The position numbers and the translations under genes are program-made. From NCBI GenBank assembly GCA_023434145.1, contig JAEYTI010000135.1, forward strand, positions 1-21,443: a stretch of DNA of 21,443 nucleotides, given 5' to 3'. Below, in pieces: positions 7,556-14,829 of the stretch. Each line of letters begins with the position of its first letter. Position 1 is the first letter of the stretch. The notes below the pieces were generated by a model. The model did not search any database. It worked only from the letters and a program-made list of their open reading frames with translations, and was not told where the DNA came from. The stretch is from Chloroflexota bacterium. Lineage in GTDB: Bacteria; Chloroflexota; Anaerolineae; Anaerolineales; Anaerolineaceae.

Positions 7556-7583
7556 AAAAACCTGTCCCCATAACGGGGACAGG
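7556..7583 (-). terminator. rho-independent terminator of efp
   Basis: On the minus strand, CCTGTCCCC and GGGGACAGG (7575-7583 and 7561-7569) form a 9-bp GC-rich stem with a 5-nt loop, followed by TTTTT (7560-7556). It lies 47 nt after the efp stop codon. Confidence 0.92.
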
Positions 7584-7630
7584 GATGTTCAGCCAGATTG
7601 TCGGAAAAATCGCAGGATCTGGAACGTTAC

Positions 7631-8188
7631 TTACACGCGTGTAACGTAATCGCCGGTACGGGTATCGACGCGGATGGTGTCTCCCAGCTTGACGAAGCTC
7701 GGCACATCGACCACTGCCCCGGTTTCGGTCTTCACCTTCTTGGTTACGCCAGTAGCGGTGTCGCCGCGTACGGCAACTTCGGCCTCGGTAACCTTCAGAT
7801 CAACCGAGGTAGGCAGTTCGATGTCCAACGCCTCGCTGCCGTAGAAGGTCAGCTTCACTTCCATGCCTTCCTTCAGATAGCCAGCATATTCCCCAACCAG
7901 CTTAGCGGGAATGGCGGGCTGCTCAAAGGTTACGCCGTCCATGAAGTAGTAATTGTCGCCGTCATTGTACAGGTAGGAGACGTTGTGATAATCCAGGCGG
8001 ATATCTTGCACGCGCTCACCGGAGTTGAACGTTCGCTCAATCGAAGAGCCGGTGCGGATGTTGCGCATTTTTATCCGGATGATAGCGTTGCCACGGCCTG
8101 GTTTGTGGTGCGTGTATTCCAATACGCGCCAAAGTGCGCCATCATACTCAAAAATGACGCCTTTTCGCAAATCATTTACATCGATCAT
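7631..8188 (-). CDS. efp: translation elongation factor P, arginine-type
   Basis: EF-P binds between the P and E sites of the ribosome and relieves stalling at polyproline stretches. The 185-aa length and three-domain layout are normal. Family segments include the N-terminal KOW-like domain, TYFG-like and SYLYNDGDNYYFMD motifs, and the C-terminal DTRTGDYVTRV. The domain I loop reads HKPGRGN, so residue 32 is arginine where E. coli has the modified lysine (K34). This resembles the Pseudomonas-type protein that EarP rhamnosylates. No earP or epmA/yjeA-like gene is present in the window. The ATG is preceded by AGAGG about 10 nt upstream. It has its own strong promoter at 8236-8264 and a terminator, so it is probably monocistronic. 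Confidence 0.96.
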   Translation of the reverse strand: MIDVNDLRKGVIFEYDGALWRVLEYTHHKPGRGNAIIRIKMRNIRTGSSIERTFNSGERVQDIRLDYHNVSYLYNDGDNYYFMDGVTFEQPAIPAKLVGEYAGYLKEGMEVKLTFYGSEALDIELPTSVDLKVTEAEVAVRGDTATGVTKKVKTETGAVVDVPSFVKLGDTIRVDTRTGDYVTRV

Positions 8189-8235
8189 ACGTGCTTGCCT
8201 CTTTAAAAATTGGTTGATTAATCCAAACGGGTAAT

Positions 8236-8264
8236 ATTATAGCTGAGGGAGCTTCCTGTGACAA
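8236..8264 (-). promoter_or_regulatory. strong sigma70-type promoter of efp
   Basis: On the minus strand, TTGTCA (8259-8264, 5/6 to consensus) and a perfect TATAAT (8236-8241) are separated by exactly 17 nt. The predicted start near 8229 gives a leader of about 40 nt before the efp ATG. Confidence 0.85.
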
Positions 8265-8274
8265 GACTAACACT

Positions 8275-8305
8275 CGGGCCAGCCCCAGAGATTGGAGCTG
8301 GCCCG
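8275..8305 (-). terminator. hairpin, probable terminator after hpf
   Basis: CGGGCCAGC (8275-8283) pairs perfectly with GCTGGCCCG (8297-8305), with partial pairing further in. It lies 37 nt after the hpf stop and just upstream of the efp -35 box. The T-tract on the minus strand is weak (AGTGTTAGTCTTG), so termination may be incomplete. Confidence 0.6.
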
Positions 8306-8342
8306 ATAAAGGTGAGGCAAAAGCCGTCAGGCTGATGAGAGA

Positions 8343-8918
8343 CTATGCGAGCGTAGGCTCGATCAGGCCATAGGAACCATCGCGGCGGCGGTACAGGACG
8401 TTGACCGAGTTGGTTGTGGCGTTGAAGAAGACGAAGAAGGTCTCATGCCCAAGCTGGCTCATCTGCTCCATAGCTTCGTTCTCATCCATGGGTGTGAGGG
8501 CGAAGGTCTTGCGGCGGGCGACCACGGGAGCCTCTTCGGTTTCCTCGGCCGGTTCGATGGCCGATTCCACAGCTGCCAGAACCTGCCCTACCGGCTCGCC
8601 GTCTCCACGACCACGGGCGCGGCGGCCCTTAAGACGTTCGATCTTGCGCTGCATCTTCTCCACGGCCATATCCACAGCCGCGAAGATATCGTCTGAGCGT
8701 TCTTCTGTGCGGAGGATGTAGCCGCGCCCGCGAATGGTGATCTGCGCAACTTGCCGGTCGGCCGGGTTGCGAGCCGATTTCTGGTAATCCAGGTCGATGC
8801 GCGTCTCTTCAATATCATTTAGGTACCGATCTAACTTCGAGATCTTCTTTGTGACATAATCATTGATCCGTTCGGTGACTTCCATATTTTTGGGGAAGAT
8901 CGCGACCTCGAGAGCCAT
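8343..8918 (-). CDS. hpf: ribosome hibernation promoting factor, long form (HPF/RaiA family)
   Basis: Long HPF binds the 30S decoding region and dimerises ribosomes into inactive 100S particles in starvation. The 191 aa fits the long form. Residues 1-100 form the beta-alpha-beta RaiA-like N-terminal domain. It includes the typical helix TERINDYVTKKISKLDRYL and the strand QVAQITIRG. Then follow a basic and acidic linker (about 100-135) and the C-terminal dimerisation domain (about 137-191). That domain carries KTFALTPMDENEAMEQM, LGHETFFVFFNATTNSVNVLYRRRDGSYGLIEP, all characteristic of the family. The ATG is preceded by GGAGG-type bases in the 13-nt gap to comF, so hpf and comF are likely in one transcript. 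Confidence 0.95.
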   Translation of the reverse strand: MALEVAIFPKNMEVTERINDYVTKKISKLDRYLNDIEETRIDLDYQKSARNPADRQVAQITIRGRGYILRTEERSDDIFAAVDMAVEKMQRKIERLKGRRARGRGDGEPVGQVLAAVESAIEPAEETEEAPVVARRKTFALTPMDENEAMEQMSQLGHETFFVFFNATTNSVNVLYRRRDGSYGLIEPTLA

Positions 8919-8931
8919 TTTTTTCCTCCAT

Positions 8932-9693
8932 TCAAATAGAATTATGAGGCTGGTCCTCTGCTTCTGGTTTCAACACCGCTCGCGCGAGTGTCATTCCATA
9001 GACAGCAGATGCGCCAGATGCAATCAGCGCCTGCGCGCAGGCGTTGATGGTTGACCCCGTTGTGGTGACATCATCGATGAGCAGCACAACGTTACCTCGA
9101 ATAAGCTCTGGTGTGGCGGTAAATGCCCCGGCCACGTTCTGCGCCCGTTCGCGAGCGGAAAGGCCCACCTGAGAGCGGGTCTCTTTCGTGCGGCGAAGGA
9201 TGTTCGGGCGGTAAGGCTTTTGAATCGCATAGGCGAGTGGCCTTGCCAGTAAGCTTGATTGGTTATAGCCTCGCTCCCGTATCCTCGCGGTACTTAGCGG
9301 GATGGGTGCGATGCAATCAACATTCCATTTGAATTGATTATATAACTCGATCAGGTGTTTGGAAAGTACCTCACCCAATCCAATATCGTTTTGGTACTTC
9401 AGGTGGTGAATGGCTTGCCGCAGCGGGCCACTATATTCCGCAGCAGAGCGGATCATCTGATAGTGGGGCGGCTCGGCGCGGCAGCCAGGGCAGGGGGTGG
9501 GTTCTGCTTGCGGCTCTCCACATACCGGGCATATGGCATGCCCCAGCAAAACGAGATGGCTCTGGCAGTCAGTGCACCAGCGCTCCCCGGTTTTCTGGCA
9601 TCCACCGCAGTTCGGCGGAAAGACCCAATCCAGGGCGCTCCATAAAGCACTGTACAGCATATGGGCAGGGCGTGCCGTGCCTGCCAACCTCAT
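8932..9693 (-). CDS. comF: ComF-family phosphoribosyltransferase-like competence protein
   Basis: ComF proteins take part in natural transformation, acting on incoming single-stranded DNA with the recombination machinery. The 253 aa has two parts. The N-terminal zinc ribbon has paired cysteines C29/C32, C40/C43, C55/C58 and C68/C71. The phosphoribosyltransferase fold follows with the PRPP loop VLLIDDVTTTGST (203-215) and the conserved PIPLSTARIRERGYNQS region. I use the ATG at 9693 because AGGGGAG lies about 8 nt upstream; an internal ATG would remove eleven residues. It ends 13 nt before hpf. Upstream lies a large inverted repeat and then the Tad pilus operon. Whether comF is read from that operon is uncertain. 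Confidence 0.93.
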   Translation of the reverse strand: MRLAGTARPAHMLYSALWSALDWVFPPNCGGCQKTGERWCTDCQSHLVLLGHAICPVCGEPQAEPTPCPGCRAEPPHYQMIRSAAEYSGPLRQAIHHLKYQNDIGLGEVLSKHLIELYNQFKWNVDCIAPIPLSTARIRERGYNQSSLLARPLAYAIQKPYRPNILRRTKETRSQVGLSARERAQNVAGAFTATPELIRGNVVLLIDDVTTTGSTINACAQALIASGASAVYGMTLARAVLKPEAEDQPHNSI

Positions 9694-9780
9694 AAGCGTG
9701 CTCCCCTGTGCAAAGGTTTGTCGTGCTTCTTTCTGGTTTTCATCCGCTGCCTGTTCACTTCAGCGGTTCTGCCTTATTGT

Positions 9781-9841
9781 GAAACTTCGTATCCTTATTG
9801 CCAAGCTGGAGATCCGAACCTGTGCAAGGATACGAAGTTTC
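9781..9841. repeat. 16-bp perfect inverted repeat with 29-nt loop
   Basis: GAAACTTCGTATCCTT (9781-9796) and its exact complement AAGGATACGAAGTTTC (9826-9841) flank a 29-nt spacer. It lies in the 183-nt gap between tadC and comF. It is downstream of tadC in transcription, but no T-tract follows on the minus strand (ACAATAAGG), so it is not a standard terminator. It may be an mRNA processing or stability hairpin or an operator. Confidence 0.85.
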
Positions 9842-9876
9842 GAGAGCAGTGTGAGCTGCTCAAAAGGTTGATGGGG

Positions 9877-10836
9877 TTAGAACATATCCGCGAGCACCGA
9901 GTTCATCATGCGCAGCGCGGCAGGGGTCATCAGGGTAATCATTAGAGAAGGGAAGATAAGCAGTGCCATTGGGATCAGCATTTTTACCGGGGCCTTGTGC
10001 GCTTCTTCTTCCGCACGCTGGCGGCGTTTGACGCGCATCTGGTCCGACTGGATGCGCAGCACTTTTGCCATGCTAACACCCAACTGTTCCGACTGGATCA
10101 CCGCTGCTACAAAGCTGGTCATCTCGGGCAGGCCAATGCGGTCAGCCATATCACGCAGCGCTTCGCGGCGAACTTTGCCCAGCGCGATCTCTTGAATGAC
10201 GCGGGAGAAGGCGTTGGAAAGCTCGCTCTGCCACTTTTCGGCCACTTTGGCCATGGCAGCGTCGAAACCCAGACCGGCTTCCACGCAGATCGTTAGAAGA
10301 TCGAGCGCGTCAGGCATGGCCTTGCGCACTTCTTTCTGGCGGCGCCCAATGATGCTCTTAACCCACAAATTCGGCATGTAGAAGCCGATGATAAAGCCGC
10401 CAACGCTAAACAGAATCCGCTGGCCCACGGTGAAGGTTGAGCCGCCAATGGAAAACACCAGGATCAGCACGCCGCCTATCAGGCCCGCTATAATGAACTG
10501 AAGCGCCAGGAACATGGTTGGATCTAGTTTGGCAGGGTTGCCAGCCAGCTCCAGGTTGCGGGCAATGGAGATCATGGCGTTCTGCGGCGTAAAACGGATG
10601 GCAATCTCGCCCAGCTTTCTTGCAACTGGGAAGACAATACGTTCGGTGAATGGGCGAGATAGCTCGATCTTCTCCAGATCAATCTGCTCGCCGCGCTGGT
10701 TGAACTCATCCAGGCGCGCCTGAAGCTCTCGGTCATCGGAACTGCCTGGGTTGCGGACGCCAATGAACACCAGCGCAACCGCGGCAACGAGGATGACCAC
10801 ACCGACAATAATGAGGGGAAGGAAATTAAGTTCCAT
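9877..10836 (-). CDS. tadC: Tad/Flp pilus assembly platform protein TadC (type II secretion F domain)
   Basis: This is an inner-membrane platform protein that pairs with TadB to transmit ATPase motion to the growing Flp pilus. The 319 aa starts with a transmembrane helix (7-27), then a cytoplasmic linker, two helices (about 107-131 and 141-160), and a T2SSF domain. The T2SSF domain has the typical KAMPDALDLLTICVEAGLG start. The C-terminal hydrophobic segment (KMLIPMALLIFPSLMITLM) completes it. The frame runs upstream to 10920, but AGAGGAG lies 6 nt before the ATG at 10836, and TadC proteins normally begin at this helix. It follows tadB by 17 nt, clearly in the same operon. Confidence 0.93.
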   Translation of the reverse strand: MELNFLPLIIVGVVILVAAVALVFIGVRNPGSSDDRELQARLDEFNQRGEQIDLEKIELSRPFTERIVFPVARKLGEIAIRFTPQNAMISIARNLELAGNPAKLDPTMFLALQFIIAGLIGGVLILVFSIGGSTFTVGQRILFSVGGFIIGFYMPNLWVKSIIGRRQKEVRKAMPDALDLLTICVEAGLGFDAAMAKVAEKWQSELSNAFSRVIQEIALGKVRREALRDMADRIGLPEMTSFVAAVIQSEQLGVSMAKVLRIQSDQMRVKRRQRAEEEAHKAPVKMLIPMALLIFPSLMITLMTPAALRMMNSVLADMF

Positions 10837-10853
10837 TTTCGCTCCTCTTTCTA

Positions 10854-11849
10854 TTACACTTCGATGTCGCCGATCTTGTTCATGGCGGCATAACCGCTCA
10901 TGATCAACATTCCGGCGCACACCAGTGCCAGATAACCGCAGGGGATCATACCCATATTATTATCAGGATTGAAGAATTCCATCATATACGAGCGGTTGAG
11001 CACGTACAGGATGCCCATCACGAACAGGGGCATCATCGAGAGGAACCGGCCAGAGTACATTACCTGCGTGGTCAGAACGCGGATCTCGCCTTTGATGCGG
11101 ACACGCTCGCGAATGGTGTAGGAGATGGTGTCGAGAATTTCCGCCAGGTTACCACCAACCTCGCGCTGAACGTTGATAGCAGTAACTACCAGGTCAAGGT
11201 CTTCCGAGGGGATGCGGCGTAGCAGATTCTCCAGCGCTTGCTGCATGGATACACCCAATTGCATTTCTTGCACTACGCGTCGGAACTCATCGCAGATGGG
11301 CGGGGGCAGTTCTTTGCTCACTGCTTCCATCGCTTGCATGGTGGAGTAACCGGCCCGCAAACCGTTCACCATCAAGTTTAGCATATCGCCAAGCTGCTCG
11401 TTGAAGCGGATCAGGCGCTTTCCCTGCTGGCCTTTGACATACATGCGCGGCAGCATCAATCCGATACCGGCGCCAATGATGCCTGGAATGAGCCCAGTGA
11501 GCCTCATGCTGTGCCCTGATATATACCAAGCCACAAAACCAACGCCAAAGGCAGCGATCACCATTGTGGCGATGTATTCCCCCGGTTTTAGCTTCAAGTC
11601 GGCGCGGGCTAGTTCGCGGCCAATCGATTCACCAAAAGAGGACTTGGTAACACGGTCGTTCACCCAGTCAGAGACAGGAGAGGAAGCTTGCCGGCGATCC
11701 TTTACCTCCTCCCGCTCGCCTTCTACGTAGCGATCCAGGCGCTCTTCTACCATCGATTTGTCGCTGCGTAGAGAAACAACAAGGCCAATGATTAGAACGA
11801 TGAAGGCCAGGCCACCGCCGCCTATGAGTATTAAGGTCGTTAGGTCCAT
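10854..11849 (-). CDS. tadB: Tad/Flp pilus assembly platform protein TadB (type II secretion F domain)
   Basis: TadB is the second polytopic platform protein of the Tad system. It is 331 aa with an N-terminal helix (5-27), a long charged cytoplasmic region, paired helices at about 95-112 and 115-132, and a T2SSF domain. That domain includes LGDMLNLMVNGLRAGYSTMQAM and VQREVGGNLAEILDTI. Two C-terminal helices (about 268-287 and 305-325) follow. The ATG at 11849 has AAAGGA about 7 nt upstream. It lies 47 nt after cpaF and 17 nt before tadC, consistent with one message. The sequence is typical, with no truncation. Confidence 0.93.
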   Translation of the reverse strand: MDLTTLILIGGGGLAFIVLIIGLVVSLRSDKSMVEERLDRYVEGEREEVKDRRQASSPVSDWVNDRVTKSSFGESIGRELARADLKLKPGEYIATMVIAAFGVGFVAWYISGHSMRLTGLIPGIIGAGIGLMLPRMYVKGQQGKRLIRFNEQLGDMLNLMVNGLRAGYSTMQAMEAVSKELPPPICDEFRRVVQEMQLGVSMQQALENLLRRIPSEDLDLVVTAINVQREVGGNLAEILDTISYTIRERVRIKGEIRVLTTQVMYSGRFLSMMPLFVMGILYVLNRSYMMEFFNPDNNMGMIPCGYLALVCAGMLIMSGYAAMNKIGDIEV

Positions 11850-11896
11850 GGCTAATCCTTTCTTTCAACAACCGGAAGGGTTGGCAAACCTCCGGG

Positions 11897-13309
11897 CTAG
11901 AATCTCCGGCGCTCCCCAATACCGAAAATGGTGGCGGGCAGGTGGATACCGGACGCCTCAATCTTTTCCATAAACCTCGGGCGCAGGCCGGTGGGGCGCA
12001 GCTTGCCGACGATTTTGCCGTTGTCATATCCCATCTGCTCGAAAACGAACAGGTCGGTGGTGGTGATTACATCGCCTTCCATGCCGGATACCTCGGTGAT
12101 GTTGGTGACTTTACGCGTACCATCACGCATGCGCTCCTGATGCACCACCAAGTCCACCGCGGAGGAGATCTGCTCACGGATGGCGCGTACGGGCAGTTCC
12201 ATGCCGGCCATCAGAGTCATCGTTTCCAGACGGGACAGCGTATCACGCGGGCTGTTGGAGTGCGCGGTGGTCATTGAGCCATCGTGACCGGTGTTCATGG
12301 CCTGTAGCATGTCCAGCGCTTCGTCGCCGCGGCATTCCCCGACCACAATCCGGTCGGGGCGCATGCGCAGGGAATTGATCACCAGATCACGGATGGTGAT
12401 CTGGCCTTTGCCTTCGATGTTGGCTGGGCGCGACTCGAGCGTGACGACGTGTTCCTGCCGGAGCTGAAGTTCCGCTGCGTTTTCAATGGTCAGAATGCGC
12501 TCATCAGAGGGAATGAAACCCGAGAGAATGTTCAGCAGGGTGGTTTTCCCAGAGCCGGTACCGCCCGATACCACAATGTTCAATCGGGAAATTACGCAGG
12601 CCTTCAAGAAGTCGACCGATTCTTGCGAAATGGAACCGAACTGGATGAGCTGTTCAACGGTGATCGGCTTTTTGGAGAATTTACGGATCGTGAGGATGGG
12701 ACCAACCAAAGAGATGGGCGGAATAACAGCATTGACGCGGGAACCATCACTGAGGCGGGCATCTACATACGGGCTTGATTCGTCGATTCGGCGGCCCAGA
12801 GGCGACACAATGCGCTCGATGATGCGCATTACGTGTTCGTTGCTCTCAAACGTAATCGGCGCGCGAAAGATTCTCCCTCCGCGTTCCACGTAGATGTTCT
12901 TAGCGCCGTTCACCATAATTTCTGTAATGGATTCGTCATCCAGCAGAAGCTGGAGCGGCCCAAGGCCGAGAATTTCCGCCGCGATCTGCTCGTACATACG
13001 CGCGCGCTCGGGGCGGGAGAGCACAATGTTCTCTTCCGCGAGAATCTGCTCAAACAGCTCCTGAATGGTCTTGCGCACTTCCATTACCTTGGACGGGTCT
13101 GTGGAAGGGTCTAACCCAGAGAGCAGTTTGTTCTGCACGCGGGTCTTCAGATCGTGATACGTTTCTTGCGCAGAAGGGATGTTCGGCGCAGATACCCGGC
13201 GGGGCGGCACATTCGGGTTGCCCGACCCCAGGTTGCCTGTACCTGAACCAGATGAGGACGAACCTCCACTATTGGGATTACCGCCCTGAATTCTCTTTAA
13301 GATTGACAT
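11897..13309 (-). CDS. cpaF: Tad pilus assembly ATPase CpaF/TadA (type II/IV secretion ATPase)
   Basis: This is the cytoplasmic hexameric ATPase that drives Flp pilus extension, and in the Tad family also retraction. The protein is 470 aa. Residues 1-45 are a Gly/Ser/Asn-rich linker (GGSSSSGSGTGNLGSG) not typical of shorter homologues. The N-terminal helical domain follows. Then come Walker A GGTGSGKT (249-256), the Asp and His boxes, and Walker B RPDRIVVGE (about 317-325) with the following CRGDEALDMLQAMNTGHDGSMTTAHSNS block. I use the ATG at 13309 because GAGGAT sits 4-9 nt upstream. It lies 72 nt after cpaE and 47 nt before tadB. Confidence 0.95.
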   Translation of the reverse strand: MSILKRIQGGNPNSGGSSSSGSGTGNLGSGNPNVPPRRVSAPNIPSAQETYHDLKTRVQNKLLSGLDPSTDPSKVMEVRKTIQELFEQILAEENIVLSRPERARMYEQIAAEILGLGPLQLLLDDESITEIMVNGAKNIYVERGGRIFRAPITFESNEHVMRIIERIVSPLGRRIDESSPYVDARLSDGSRVNAVIPPISLVGPILTIRKFSKKPITVEQLIQFGSISQESVDFLKACVISRLNIVVSGGTGSGKTTLLNILSGFIPSDERILTIENAAELQLRQEHVVTLESRPANIEGKGQITIRDLVINSLRMRPDRIVVGECRGDEALDMLQAMNTGHDGSMTTAHSNSPRDTLSRLETMTLMAGMELPVRAIREQISSAVDLVVHQERMRDGTRKVTNITEVSGMEGDVITTTDLFVFEQMGYDNGKIVGKLRPTGLRPRFMEKIEASGIHLPATIFGIGERRRF

Positions 13310-13381
13310 ACCATCCTCGCTTCCTCGTGTCAACCGTACATTGCGTGCTAACCGAATATGCTGTGGTTAGTGGACAGCGTT

Positions 13382-14620
13382 TTAAACTTGCGCGTACGCC
13401 TCTTGCTCTATTTTGGCGAACCGGGCGCGCAGTGTTTCGGCGAGCTGTGAAATGCTCCTGCCCACCGGCTGGGTCTTGTTGCTGTCCAGCATAAAGGGGT
13501 TACCCCGGTTTACAGAATTTCCAACAACTTTATCGTCAAATGGGATCACCGACAAGATTTCCTGTCGCAGGCTGGCGCCTACGCGATCGGGCATGATGGA
13601 AATCCGTTTGTCGAACTTGTTCATAATAAAGAAAATGCGATCGCGCTTTATCCCTGTTGCATCAGACAGTGAGAGGAAAAGATTCGCATTTTTGATGGAG
13701 GGGATATCCTGCGTGGTGATGAGGAGAATCTGGTCCGCTGCATCTAAACCGGCCTGAACCGCCTCGGTGAGATCCGAAGTGGTATCGACAATGATGTACT
13801 GGTAAATGCGCCGGAGGTACGCCAGCAGCTTCGAGACCTGCTCACCGGTAACCTCTTCGGCCATTTCAGGCCGGGGCGGGGCAGCCAGCAGATCGACGCC
13901 AGACGAGCGGTGGGTCACCATCACCTCGCTGATGATGTCGGTGTCCAATTCGTCGACGCGGGGAGTAAGATCCAGAATGGTGTTTTTCCCCTGTTCGTTG
14001 AGGAAGACGGCTACGTCACCAAAGCGCAGGTTGGCATCTACCAGGGCCACTTTTGTGTTCTCGTCGGTGCGCAGGGCAATGGCCAGGTTGATGGCGATTG
14101 TCGTGCGCCCGGTGCCGCCCTTGGGGCTGTACACCACAACGATTTTTCCCTGCGGAGCAGATGTTCCGCCGGACATCATCTTCGCCCCATCCATTTGGTT
14201 GGTGGGGAATGCTTGAACGGCTTTGCGGCGTTCATCCTGCGCCAAAACGCCCGCCCGTTTGACGGCATCCGTTAGCTCGTCAATCATGGGGGGCTTGGTG
14301 AGGAAGTCGCGCGCGCCAGCTAGCATGGCCTTGCGCATGTAACTTGGGTCACTCTGGACGGAGAGGATGATCACCTGGATGTATGGAGACTTTTTCTTGA
14401 TCTCCTGTGTCGCGGTGATGCCATCCATGTCTGGCATGTTGATATCCATTATGATGACATCGGGCTTGGCTTGCTGTGAAAGCTGCAGTGCTTCTTTGCC
14501 TGTACGCGCCATGCCAACAACATCGAGATTGTTGTCGAATTGAAGCATACGCCGGATGTTCTCGCGGGTTTCACCAACATCATCTACGATAACAACACGG
14601 ATCTTTTCTTGATTTGTCAT
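13382..14620 (-). CDS. cpaE: CpaE-like pilus localisation protein: receiver domain plus MinD/ParA-type ATPase
   Basis: CpaE/TadZ proteins place the Tad pilus at its site on the membrane. This 412-aa version has an intact response-regulator receiver: acidic D13/D14, phospho-acceptor D59 in IIMDINMPDMDG, S87, and K109 in FLTKPP. The MinD/ParA-type ATPase follows, with P-loop SPKGGTGRTT (about 165-174). K167 (the deviant-Walker lysine) is retained, but the usual GKT lysine is R172. VALVDANLRFGDVAVFLNEQ matches CpaE ATPases. The ATG at 14620 has GGAG about 6 nt upstream; the frame continues to 14746 with no ribosome site. It lies 209 nt after cpaB with a strong hairpin between. Confidence 0.9.
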   Translation of the reverse strand: MTNQEKIRVVIVDDVGETRENIRRMLQFDNNLDVVGMARTGKEALQLSQQAKPDVIIMDINMPDMDGITATQEIKKKSPYIQVIILSVQSDPSYMRKAMLAGARDFLTKPPMIDELTDAVKRAGVLAQDERRKAVQAFPTNQMDGAKMMSGGTSAPQGKIVVVYSPKGGTGRTTIAINLAIALRTDENTKVALVDANLRFGDVAVFLNEQGKNTILDLTPRVDELDTDIISEVMVTHRSSGVDLLAAPPRPEMAEEVTGEQVSKLLAYLRRIYQYIIVDTTSDLTEAVQAGLDAADQILLITTQDIPSIKNANLFLSLSDATGIKRDRIFFIMNKFDKRISIMPDRVGASLRQEILSVIPFDDKVVGNSVNRGNPFMLDSNKTQPVGRSISQLAETLRARFAKIEQEAYAQV

Positions 14621-14777
14621 ACCATCTCCGTCGGAAATTGATTTACCCGTGCTTGCCTGGCCGGAGGAATGAAGCTGATGTTTCCCGGACTGCGCAAACG
14701 ATCCTGGAAGGGTATCAATAAAGAACCGGCAAGCGCGGCGCGCCACCGATAAGCGGGTGCGAGTTGATAAGCGTAGG

Positions 14778-14817
14778 GAACCCTCCTGCGTTTGCGAATG
14801 CTCGCGCAGGAGGGTTC
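14778..14817. terminator. 13-bp perfect hairpin between cpaB and cpaE
   Basis: GAACCCTCCTGCG (14778-14790) pairs exactly with CGCAGGAGGGTTC (14805-14817) around a 14-nt loop. It lies 13 nt after the cpaB stop codon on the minus-strand message. No clear T-tract follows (TTCCCTACG), so it is either a weak terminator, a processing signal, or a 3'-stabilising stem that lets cpaE be expressed differently from cpaB. Confidence 0.6.
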
Positions 14818-14829
14818 AAAACGGTTGAA

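Noticed and set aside
7598..8206. 202-aa plus-strand frame opposite efp
   Set aside because: It is the antisense of a clear EF-P gene and has no supporting signals.
13305..13333. perfect TTGACA (minus strand 13328-13333) just before cpaF
   Set aside because: The matching -10 (TATGTC, 17 nt on) would put the start inside the cpaF coding region, so it cannot drive a normal cpaF message.
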